A DNA stretch of 64,000 nucleotides, taken from JAZPYZ01 sp045544455. Lineage in GTDB: Bacteria > Bacillota > Clostridia > Oscillospirales > Acutalibacteraceae. Location: the NCBI GenBank assembly GCA_045544455.1, contig JAZPYZ010000019.1, forward strand, positions 248,001 to 312,000, read 5' to 3'. Positions 7,777 through 14,989 of the stretch are shown here, in pieces (position 1 is the stretch's first letter; each line of letters opens with the position of its first letter). The position numbers and the translations under genes are program-made. The notes beneath the pieces are model-generated. The model was not told where the DNA came from, searched no databases, and saw only the letters and a program-made list of their open reading frames with translations.

Positions 7777-9045
7777 ATGGAAAAACTGTGCAACATGACG
7801 CAAGAGGCTTTATCCGCCCGTGCGGCACAACTGCAAGCGCAATACGACGCTTACTGCGCACAAAATTTAACACTGGATATGTCTCGCGGCAAACCCGGTC
7901 CGGAACAACTGGATCTGACTTTGGATCTGCTGACACCGGTAACCTCGTTTAAAACCGAAAGCGGCATGGATGTGCGCAACTACGGCGGTGTGGAAGGCAT
8001 TCCGGAAGCGCGCGCGTTGTTTGGCGATATTCTGGGCGTGCCGGCCGAACAGGTGTTGGTTGGCGGCAACTCCAGTTTGAACATGATGTTCGACTATATC
8101 GCGACCGCCTATGCGAAAGGTGTTTGCGGCCACACTCCGTGGGTGAAAACCGAAAACCCGAAATTTATCTGCCCGGTACCGGGTTATGATCGCCATTTTG
8201 CGATCACCCAATATTTCGGTATTGAGATGGTGACCGTGCCGATGACCGCGACCGGTCCGGACATGGACCGGGTGGAATCGTTGGTGAAAGATCCGTCGGT
8301 AAAAGGGATGTGGTGCGTTCCGATGTACTCCAACCCGGACGGTATCACCTATTCGGACGAGACGGTTCGTCGTTTGGCTGCGATGGAAACCGGTGCCGAT
8401 GATTTCCGTATTATTTGGGATAACGCGTATTGTTTACACCACGTGTACGATACCCACGATACACTGCTGAACATGTATACCGAATGTGAACGGTACGGCC
8501 ACGAAGACCGCGTGATCATGCTGTGTTCCACCTCGAAAATCAGTTTTCCGGGTGCCGGTGTTGCGGCGTTGGCGGCCAGTCCGGCGAATATCGCGGATAT
8601 CTTGAAACGGTTGACCATGCAGACCATCGGTTACGATAAAATCAACATGTTGCGGCACGTCAACTTCTTCCGCAACATCGACGGCGTAAACGAGCACATG
8701 AAATTGCACGCGGCGATCCTGCGACCGAAATTCGACGTGGTGTTGAACACTTTGCAACAACAACTCGGCGATAACGGTGTTGCCACGTGGCATAAACCGA
8801 ACGGCGGTTACTTTATCAGCGTGAATCTGATGGAGGGTTGTGCTAAACGAACCGTGCAGATGCTGAAAGACGCTGGTGTGATACTTACTCCGGCCGGTTC
8901 GACCTATCCCTACAAACAAGATCCGCATGACAGTAACCTGCGGATCGCCCCCACCTTCCCCACGCTTCCGGAACTGCAAACAGCGATCAACCTGTTCTGC
9001 ATCGTGGCGGAGCTGGTGTGTATCCACAAGTTGTTGAACCAATAA
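7777..9045 (+). CDS. PLP-dependent aminotransferase, class I/II (Aminotran_MocR/aspartate aminotransferase type)
   Basis: A 422-residue fold-type I aminotransferase. MSRGKPGPEQLDLT, the NYGGVEGIPEAR segment and LVGGNSSLNMM are typical of the pfam12897 group, whose studied members act as aspartate aminotransferases. The PLP lysine is in CSTSKISFPGAG and the C-terminal arginine region in SNLRIAPTFPT binds the substrate carboxylate. I use the ATG at 7777 (MEKLCNMTQ) because GGGAG is upstream and the promoter ends at 7727; a longer reading frame back to 7630 would cross the promoter. Probable role is interconversion of aspartate and oxaloacetate or related acids, which fits the aspartate-family genes elsewhere in the window. 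Confidence 0.88.
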   Translation: MEKLCNMTQEALSARAAQLQAQYDAYCAQNLTLDMSRGKPGPEQLDLTLDLLTPVTSFKTESGMDVRNYGGVEGIPEARALFGDILGVPAEQVLVGGNSSLNMMFDYIATAYAKGVCGHTPWVKTENPKFICPVPGYDRHFAITQYFGIEMVTVPMTATGPDMDRVESLVKDPSVKGMWCVPMYSNPDGITYSDETVRRLAAMETGADDFRIIWDNAYCLHHVYDTHDTLLNMYTECERYGHEDRVIMLCSTSKISFPGAGVAALAASPANIADILKRLTMQTIGYDKINMLRHVNFFRNIDGVNEHMKLHAAILRPKFDVVLNTLQQQLGDNGVATWHKPNGGYFISVNLMEGCAKRTVQMLKDAGVILTPAGSTYPYKQDPHDSNLRIAPTFPTLPELQTAINLFCIVAELVCIHKLLNQ

Positions 9046-9053
9046 TATATCCC

Positions 9054-9090
9054 GGGTAACGGAAAGAACCTTCCGTTACCCTGTTTTTTT
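9054..9090 (+). terminator. Terminator of the aminotransferase gene
   Basis: An 11-base-pair stem (9054-9064 with 9071-9081) is followed by CTGTTTTTTT. Confidence 0.9.
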
Positions 9091-9111
9091 GTAAACAAAC
9101 ACGATGTATCA

Positions 9112-9140
9112 TTGACTTTTTGCTTTGTTTCTTATATAAT
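9112..9140 (+). promoter_or_regulatory. Promoter of secDF
   Basis: TTGACT (9112-9117) and TATAAT (9135-9140) with a 17-base spacer; AGGAT-type ribosome site (GGAGG at about 9162) follows. Confidence 0.8.
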
Positions 9141-9174
9141 TAATCGTATATGTAGAACATTGGAGGATTAGCCC

Positions 9175-10599
9175 ATGAAGCGAAGTTCAAAAATCACCTT
9201 CTTCGTCGTGGCTGCATTGATTCTCGGATTGGCCTACACCGCTATTTTCGGCGTGTATACCAATTACGGAGACAGACGCGACACCGTCATCCGCGGCATG
9301 CAGGATATTCGATTTGGTATCGATATTCGCGGCGGTATTGACGTAACTTTCGGTCCGACAGACGATGTCAAATCGGTGACGGATGCCCAAATGGAGGCGG
9401 CCAAAGAGATCATCTCCAGCCGTTTGATCGGTAGCAACATCACCGACTACGAGTTGTATACCGACACCGATAACATGCAGATCATCGTGCGGTTCCCGTG
9501 GCAAAGTGGCGAATCGGATTTTGATGCAACGGCCGCCATCAACGAACTCGGTCAAACGGCCCAACTGGAATTCCGAATCGGCAGCGAAACCAAAGAGGTT
9601 AAAGATGAAGACGGCAACGTCACGAACGTTCCGGCCGGCGATCTGGTGTTGACCGGTGACGATGTCGAAAGTGCGGCGGCGATGTACCAAACCGACGAAA
9701 GCGGCAACAATGCCGAACCGGTGGTGCAACTGCAACTGAAAGAAAGCGGCCGCGATAAGTTCGCACAAGCGACTACCACGCAAGCGGCGAACAAAGGGAC
9801 GATTTCGATTTGGTTGGATAATCAACTGATCTCGGACCCGACGGTAAACGATGCCATTACCAACGGCGAAGCGGTTATTACCGGTAACTTCACCTATGAC
9901 CAAGCGGCCACTCTGGCGAACCAGATCAATTCCGGTGCCTTGCCGTTTGCGCTCGAAGTGAAAAGCTCGGGTACCATCACCCCCACGCTCGGCGAACAAG
10001 CGTTGACCGCGATGTTGATTGCCGGTGCTATTGCGTTGGTTATCATCTCCATCTTCATGATTGTCTATTATCGCTTGCCGGGTTTGGTAGCGGTTATCGC
10101 GTTGATTGGTCAGGTGGCCGGTTCGCTTGCGGTGGTATCCGGTTATTTCGGATTCCTCAACAGCTTCACCCTCACCCTGCCGGGTATCGCCGGTATCATC
10201 TTGTCGATTGGTATGGGTGTTGACGCCAACATCATTACCGCCGAACGGATTAAAGAAGAAATTCAACTCGGCAAAACCATCGACGGTGCGATTTACACCG
10301 GTTCTAAGAACTCCTTCTGGGCAATCTTTGACGGCAACATCACGGTTATCATTGTTTCGATCGTATTGATGGGCGTGTTCGGTCCGCCGGATGGCTTCTT
10401 CGCGACGATTTTGAAACCGTTGTTGTTCTATTTCCCGGCTTCGACCACCGGTTCGATCTATTCCTTCGGTTACACCTTGCTTGCCGGTATTATCTTCAAC
10501 TTTGTCATGGGTGTCACCATGTCGCGCTTGATGCTTCGCTCGATCTCCCGCTTCAAGTGCATGCGCAAACCTTGGTTGTACGGAGGTAAACGGGCATGA
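9175..10599 (+). CDS. secD: Protein translocase subunit SecD
   Basis: A 474-residue membrane protein with one N-terminal helix, the GIDIRGGIDVTFG motif (D1) near residue 48, a large extracytoplasmic P1 region, and five C-terminal helices. The family motif GVDANIITAERIKEE carries the aspartate used in proton coupling. SecD with SecF pulls exported proteins through SecYEG using the ion gradient. In this genome SecD and SecF are separate polypeptides, unlike the fused SecDF of Bacillus. The secF start overlaps its stop (ATGA). Confidence 0.95.
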   Translation: MKRSSKITFFVVAALILGLAYTAIFGVYTNYGDRRDTVIRGMQDIRFGIDIRGGIDVTFGPTDDVKSVTDAQMEAAKEIISSRLIGSNITDYELYTDTDNMQIIVRFPWQSGESDFDATAAINELGQTAQLEFRIGSETKEVKDEDGNVTNVPAGDLVLTGDDVESAAAMYQTDESGNNAEPVVQLQLKESGRDKFAQATTTQAANKGTISIWLDNQLISDPTVNDAITNGEAVITGNFTYDQAATLANQINSGALPFALEVKSSGTITPTLGEQALTAMLIAGAIALVIISIFMIVYYRLPGLVAVIALIGQVAGSLAVVSGYFGFLNSFTLTLPGIAGIILSIGMGVDANIITAERIKEEIQLGKTIDGAIYTGSKNSFWAIFDGNITVIIVSIVLMGVFGPPDGFFATILKPLLFYFPASTTGSIYSFGYTLLAGIIFNFVMGVTMSRLMLRSISRFKCMRKPWLYGGKRA

Positions 10600-11576
10600 A
10601 TATGAAACAATTTGATTTTGTAGGAAAAGGCAAACTGACCGCGTTGATCGTGGCGGCCTTGATGTTGATCGGTCTCGCCGTGAACCTGATCTTCGGCGTA
10701 GAACTGGATGTCAACTTCAAAGGCGGCACCCTGATCAAATACGCGTATTCCGGTAACGTGGATATCGAAGAATTTGAAGCGTTCGCTTCGGAAACTGCCG
10801 GCATTGAACTCGAAGCCACCTTTAGCCAATCCGGTGATGACGACGTGATCGAATTATCCACCACCGATGAATTGGATCTCGACACGATGGACAAACTGGA
10901 AACAGCCGTGTTGAAAGAATATAAAGATAACAAATTGGAACTGTTATCCAGCAACTCGCTCAACGCCAACATGAGTCGTAAATTCTTCTTGAAATGTTTG
11001 GTTGCCGTTGTGTTAGCTATCGTGTTCCTGCTGATCTATATCGCGTTGCGGTTCCGCAACATCGGCGGATGGTCGGCCGGCGCCATGGCGGTGACGGCGC
11101 TTATAAACGACCTGTTGATCGCGTATTTCTCGTTTGTGATCTTCCGTATTCCGCTGAACGATAACTTTGTAGCGGTTATGTTGACGATTCTCGGTTACTC
11201 GCTCAACGCGACATTGGTGATCTTCGACCGTATCCGTGAAAACCGTCGTTTGATGGCGAACGAAACGCTGGCCGAAGTGGTAAACACCAGTATCCAACAA
11301 TCCTTCTCGCGTACCTGCAACACCAGCTTATGCACCTTTGCGGCGATCGCGGTGGTAGCGATTGTGGCATGGATTATGCATGTGGATTCCATTATCAGCT
11401 TTGCGGTTCCGATGATGATCGGTATCATATCCGGTTTCTTCAGTTCGGTGTTTATCGCCGGTCCGTGGTGGGTAGCCATCAACAACATGATGGAAAAACG
11501 CCGCGCGGCCCGTCCGAAAAAAGCCGGAAAAGCCAAACCGGCTAAAAAGAAAAAGAGAAAAACCACTCGCCTGTAA
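10596..11576 (+). CDS. secF: Protein translocase subunit SecF
   Basis: A 326-residue partner of SecD with an N-terminal helix, NFKGGTLIKYAY, a periplasmic-type loop and the conserved GYSLNATLVIFDRIRENRR segment. The C-terminal tail is unusually rich in lysine (PKKAGKAKPAKKKKRK), likely cytoplasmic. Coupled to secD through a four-base overlap and closed by an intrinsic terminator. Confidence 0.95.
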   Translation: MNMKQFDFVGKGKLTALIVAALMLIGLAVNLIFGVELDVNFKGGTLIKYAYSGNVDIEEFEAFASETAGIELEATFSQSGDDDVIELSTTDELDLDTMDKLETAVLKEYKDNKLELLSSNSLNANMSRKFFLKCLVAVVLAIVFLLIYIALRFRNIGGWSAGAMAVTALINDLLIAYFSFVIFRIPLNDNFVAVMLTILGYSLNATLVIFDRIRENRRLMANETLAEVVNTSIQQSFSRTCNTSLCTFAAIAVVAIVAWIMHVDSIISFAVPMMIGIISGFFSSVFIAGPWWVAINNMMEKRRAARPKKAGKAKPAKKKKRKTTRL

Positions 11577-11583
11577 TCTTCGC

Positions 11584-11620
11584 AAAAGCAATCAATGAAT
11601 TTCGTTGATTGCTTTTGTTT
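11584..11620 (+). terminator. Terminator between secF and prfC
   Basis: A 12-base-pair stem (11584-11595 with 11605-11616) is followed by GTTTT. Confidence 0.8.
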
Positions 11621-11646
11621 TGCACCCCAATGCGTAGGAGGAAATT

Positions 11647-13233
11647 ATGTCAACCTATCGTAATGAAATCGAACGGCGCCGCACGTTTGCGATCATTTCG
11701 CACCCCGACGCCGGCAAAACCACCCTGACCGAAAAGTTTTTGTTATATGGTGGCGCGATTGCGTCGGCCGGTATGGTTAAGGGTAAAAAGAACACCAAAC
11801 ACGCGGTATCCGACTGGATGGAGATCGAAAAACAACGTGGTATTTCGGTCACCTCGTCGGTGATGCAGTTTCAGTATAACAACTATTGCATCAACATTTT
11901 GGACACACCCGGTCACCAGGATTTCTCAGAAGATACCTACCGCACATTGATGGCCGCCGATTCGGCCGTCATGGTGATCGACGCTTCCAAAGGTGTCGAG
12001 AAGCAAACCATTAAATTGTTTAAAGTCTGTATGCTACGCGATATTCCGGTGTTTACGTTTATCAACAAAATGGACCGCGAATCCCGCGATCCGTTTGAAC
12101 TGCTGGAAGAGATTGAAAACGTACTGGGCATCTCCACCTACCCCATCAACTGGCCGATCGGATGCGGCAAATCGTTCCAAGGGGTATACGATCGCGAACA
12201 AAGCCGTATCATCAAATTTTCAGCCAACAACGGACAACACGAGGTGGATGCGGTCAGTATGTCGGTGACCGATCCGGCGCTTAAAGAACTCATTGGAGAC
12301 GATCCGTATCAAACCCTGGCAGACGATATTGAACTGCTCGACGGCGCCGGTTACGAGTTGGATATGGACAAGGTGCAACACGGTAAGTTGTCACCGGTCT
12401 TCTTTGGCTCGGCGTTGACGAATTTCGGTGTTGAACCGTTTTTGGAAACCTTTTTAAAGATGACACCGCCGCCGTTGCCGCGCAACTGTACCGACGGTAC
12501 GGTAAGTCCGTTTGACGAGGATTTTTCGGCGTTTGTGTTTAAGATCCAAGCCAACATGAACAAAGCACACCGAGACCGAATCGCCTTTATGCGGATTTGC
12601 TCAGGTAAATTCGATAAAAACAACGAAGTGTACCACGTGCAGGGTAACAAAAAAATGCGCCTGCAACAACCGCAACAGATGATGGCACAGGAACGCGAAG
12701 TGGTGGACGAAGCGTATGCCGGTGATATCATCGGGGTGTTTGATCCGGGTATTTTTTCGATCGGCGATACCATCTGTTCCCCCAAAGCCAAGGTGACGTT
12801 TGAAGGGATTCCCACCTTTGCACCGGAACATTTTGCATTGGTACGTCAAAAAGACACCATGAAACGCAAACAGTTCGTCAAAGGTACCTCTCAGATCGCG
12901 CAAGAAGGCGCCATCCAGATCTTCCAAGAACTCGGTGGCGGTATGGAAGAGGTAATCGTCGGGGTAGTCGGCACGTTGCAATTCGAAGTGTTGGAATATC
13001 GATTGAAGAATGAGTATAACGTCGATATCATCATGCAACCCCTTCCCTATCAGTTCATTCGTTGGATCGAAAATCCCGATATCGATCCGAAAATTCTGGA
13101 TATCACATCCGATACCAAGCGCGTGCAGGATCTGCACGGCAACCCGTTACTGCTGTTCACCAACAGTTGGAACATCAACTGGGCGTTAGAGCACAACGAC
13201 GGCCTTACCTTAGCAGAATTCAGCCGTTCATAA
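11647..13233 (+). CDS. prfC: Peptide chain release factor 3 (RF3)
   Basis: A 528-residue translational GTPase. G1 is HPDAGKTTL, the switch I region includes the QRGISVTSSVMQF signature typical of RF3, G3 is DTPGHQDFS and G4 is FINKMDRES. RF3 recycles RF1/RF2 after termination. Length is exactly in the family range. It follows AGGAGG directly, and no promoter was clear in the short gap after the secF terminator, so it may depend on read-through or a weak promoter. Confidence 0.96.
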   Translation: MSTYRNEIERRRTFAIISHPDAGKTTLTEKFLLYGGAIASAGMVKGKKNTKHAVSDWMEIEKQRGISVTSSVMQFQYNNYCINILDTPGHQDFSEDTYRTLMAADSAVMVIDASKGVEKQTIKLFKVCMLRDIPVFTFINKMDRESRDPFELLEEIENVLGISTYPINWPIGCGKSFQGVYDREQSRIIKFSANNGQHEVDAVSMSVTDPALKELIGDDPYQTLADDIELLDGAGYELDMDKVQHGKLSPVFFGSALTNFGVEPFLETFLKMTPPPLPRNCTDGTVSPFDEDFSAFVFKIQANMNKAHRDRIAFMRICSGKFDKNNEVYHVQGNKKMRLQQPQQMMAQEREVVDEAYAGDIIGVFDPGIFSIGDTICSPKAKVTFEGIPTFAPEHFALVRQKDTMKRKQFVKGTSQIAQEGAIQIFQELGGGMEEVIVGVVGTLQFEVLEYRLKNEYNVDIIMQPLPYQFIRWIENPDIDPKILDITSDTKRVQDLHGNPLLLFTNSWNINWALEHNDGLTLAEFSRS

Positions 13234-13239
13234 AAAGAA

Positions 13240-13282
13240 ATAAACAAGGACCTCGGCCAATTGGCCGTGATCCTTGTTTCTT
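13240..13282. terminator. Bidirectional terminator between prfC and the repeat surface protein
   Basis: AAACAAGGA (13242-13250) pairs with TCCTTGTTT (13271-13279), with an inner GGCCAATTGGCC palindrome; T runs flank both sides of the structure. Confidence 0.8.
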
Positions 13283-13289
13283 ATACAAT

Positions 13290-14459
13290 TTACGCTACCC
13301 ACGCGCCACTGGCATCGAGATAATACCAAGTGCCGCCCAGGTTGATCCAACCGGTTTGCATCGCACCGTTGTCTGCCATGTAATACCACGTACTGCCAAC
13401 CAGTACCCAACCGGTCTGCATCGCGCCCGAGGCGTTCATATAATACCACGTACCTCCCACGTTAACCCAACCGGTCACCATCGCACCGGAACCGTTTAAG
13501 AAATAGTACGTACCGCCGAGATACAACCAACCGGTTTGCATTGCACCCGAGGCATTCATGTAATACCAAGTGCCGCCCACGTTAACCCAACCCGTCACCA
13601 TTGCGCCGGAATCGTTTAAGAAATAATACGTGCCACCGAGATACAACCAACCGGTTTGCATCGCACCCGAGGCGTTCATATAATACCACGTGCCGCCGAT
13701 CAACGACCAACCGGTTACCATCGCGCCGGAATCGTTCAAGAAATACCACGTGTTATTCAAGTTCAGCCAACCGGTACGCAGAGAACCATCTTCGTTATAA
13801 TAGTACCACACGCCGCCTTCCAGCATCCAACCGACTTGGGGTTCCGGCTCACCACCGTAGTGGATCGTAGCTCCATATAAGGGAGACTCTATGGAAATAG
13901 CATTCCACTGAGTCTTGGTACCGGCATAGTACACATCAGCCAGCGCCAAACAAGCATAAAATGCATCGAGACCAATGCTGGTTACACGCTCCGGAATGGT
14001 TACCGAGATAAGATTATCGCAAGAGAAAAATGCCTCGCTGCCAATGCTGGTCACGCCATCACCAATCGTTACCGAGGTAAGACCGGTGCAACGGGCAAAC
14101 GCAGCATAACCAATACCGGATACACTATCCGAAATGATTACCGAGGTAAGTCCGGTGCAACCTTCAAACGCAGAATCACCAATACGGACCACTTCATAAC
14201 CGTCGAGCGTGCCGGGAATGGCAAGATCGGTCTGGGTGCCGGTATATCCCGTGATTTCTACCTGCTTAGGTCTGGTTTCTTCGTTGACCACCTGATACAC
14301 AAAACCTTGTTCCTCAAAATCGCCGTCATCTTCCAAAATGAAATCGTCATCCGGCAAAGCGATGCTGGCCGGTTGTGTGTCGGCCGCGACCAAAAGTCCC
14401 ATCGGCCAACACGTAAGGAGTAGACCAAAAACAGCCAGTACAGCGAGTGCTTTTTTCAT
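13290..14459 (-). CDS. Secreted BspA-type leucine-rich repeat protein with nine cell-wall-binding repeats
   Basis: A 389-residue exported protein. A signal peptide (MKKALAVLAVFGLLLTC and on to about residue 25) is followed by an acidic stretch, then four BspA-like LRR_5 repeats (about 86-178) with the pattern AFxxCxxLxSVxIxxxVxxIG. From residue 211 to the end there are nine 20-residue repeats of the choline-binding/CW_7 type (W-x5-TWYYMNxSGAMxTG). The protein is therefore probably held on the cell wall or secreted and may bind a host or glycan ligand; the target is unknown. The ATG at 14459 has AGGAGG nine bases upstream. No sortase motif was seen. Confidence 0.9.
   Translation of the reverse strand: MKKALAVLAVFGLLLTCWPMGLLVAADTQPASIALPDDDFILEDDGDFEEQGFVYQVVNEETRPKQVEITGYTGTQTDLAIPGTLDGYEVVRIGDSAFEGCTGLTSVIISDSVSGIGYAAFARCTGLTSVTIGDGVTSIGSEAFFSCDNLISVTIPERVTSIGLDAFYACLALADVYYAGTKTQWNAISIESPLYGATIHYGGEPEPQVGWMLEGGVWYYYNEDGSLRTGWLNLNNTWYFLNDSGAMVTGWSLIGGTWYYMNASGAMQTGWLYLGGTYYFLNDSGAMVTGWVNVGGTWYYMNASGAMQTGWLYLGGTYYFLNGSGAMVTGWVNVGGTWYYMNASGAMQTGWVLVGSTWYYMADNGAMQTGWINLGGTWYYLDASGAWVA
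13293..13829 (-). repeat. Tandem 60-bp coding repeats, with a 120-bp higher-order unit
   Basis: Nine 60-base units encode the wall-binding repeats. Inner units alternate between two forms (GGTWYYMNASGAMQTG and GGTYYFLNxSGAMVTG), so the true duplicated unit in the middle is 120 bases. This array is prone to copy number change. Confidence 0.88.
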
Positions 14460-14525
14460 CCTTTGAATCCTCCTGTTTGTGATTCGTTTTGAAACAAACA
14501 TTGTTAAATCAATAATATATATTTT

Positions 14526-14554
14526 ATATTACCATATATTTGTTTGGTTTTCAA
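14526..14554 (-). promoter_or_regulatory. Candidate promoter of the repeat surface protein gene
   Basis: On the minus strand TTGAAA (14554-14549) and TAATAT (14531-14526) are 17 bases apart in an AT-rich stretch. Confidence 0.6.
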
Positions 14555-14595
14555 CCAAATTAAATGCACAAACTAATCGCGAAAGGATGAGTGTG

Positions 14596-14856
14596 ATGAA
14601 AAATGATCATAAAAAGATGCCGGTCAATCCCGACACCGACCAATTCATGTTTGAAAACGGATTTCCGGTGGTATCGACCACCGAATGTACCGGTCTGGTT
14701 CCCGCCGCACCGGTTACCTCAGACGAGGTGGACGCATACACCAACATCTATGACGTGGCTTTGACGAAAAATACCGCGCTTTACGAAACCGAAAAACGCC
14801 CATCGGTATTCATTGATCAACCGGCCGATACCGAGAAAAAACAGCATAAACGATAA
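14596..14856 (+). CDS. Small protein of unknown function
   Basis: An 86-residue hydrophilic protein that I do not recognise. AAAGG nine bases before the ATG at 14596 and a clear terminator right after its stop support it as a real gene. It has no membrane segment, one cysteine, an aromatic-acidic middle (FMFENGFPVVSTTECTGL, DEVDAYTNIYDVAL) and a charged C terminus. It lies between the surface protein gene and secA but has its own terminator, so no functional link follows. Confidence 0.7.
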   Translation: MKNDHKKMPVNPDTDQFMFENGFPVVSTTECTGLVPAAPVTSDEVDAYTNIYDVALTKNTALYETEKRPSVFIDQPADTEKKQHKR

Positions 14857-14857
14857 C

Positions 14858-14887
14858 GGAACGAATCGCATGATTCGTTCTTTTTTT
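14858..14887 (+). terminator. Terminator of the small unknown gene
   Basis: GAACGAATC (14859-14867) pairs with GATTCGTTC (14872-14880) across GCAT, followed by seven T residues. Confidence 0.92.
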
Positions 14888-14936
14888 GTGCAGAGGAACC
14901 GTTGTGAAATATCCGTGAATTTTGCGGATAAAAGAG

Positions 14937-14965
14937 TTGTAACCGATATAAAATCATGGTATAAT
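14937..14965 (+). promoter_or_regulatory. Promoter of secA
   Basis: TTGTAA (14937-14942) and TATAAT (14960-14965) are 17 bases apart, 25 bases before the start codon. Confidence 0.8.
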
Positions 14966-14989
14966 ACGTTTTATGAGGTGAATAAAACC

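Noticed and set aside
10106..10369. Alternative plus-strand frame inside secD
   Set aside because: Out-of-frame shadow inside a complete secD, without a ribosome site.
13293..13829. Regular 60-base repeats that might suggest a CRISPR array
   Set aside because: The repeats are contiguous, lack spacers, keep one reading frame and encode known wall-binding repeats.
14813..14989. An N-terminal extension of secA
   Set aside because: It overlaps a small gene, its terminator and the secA promoter; the family start is MGLIKTLFG at 14990.
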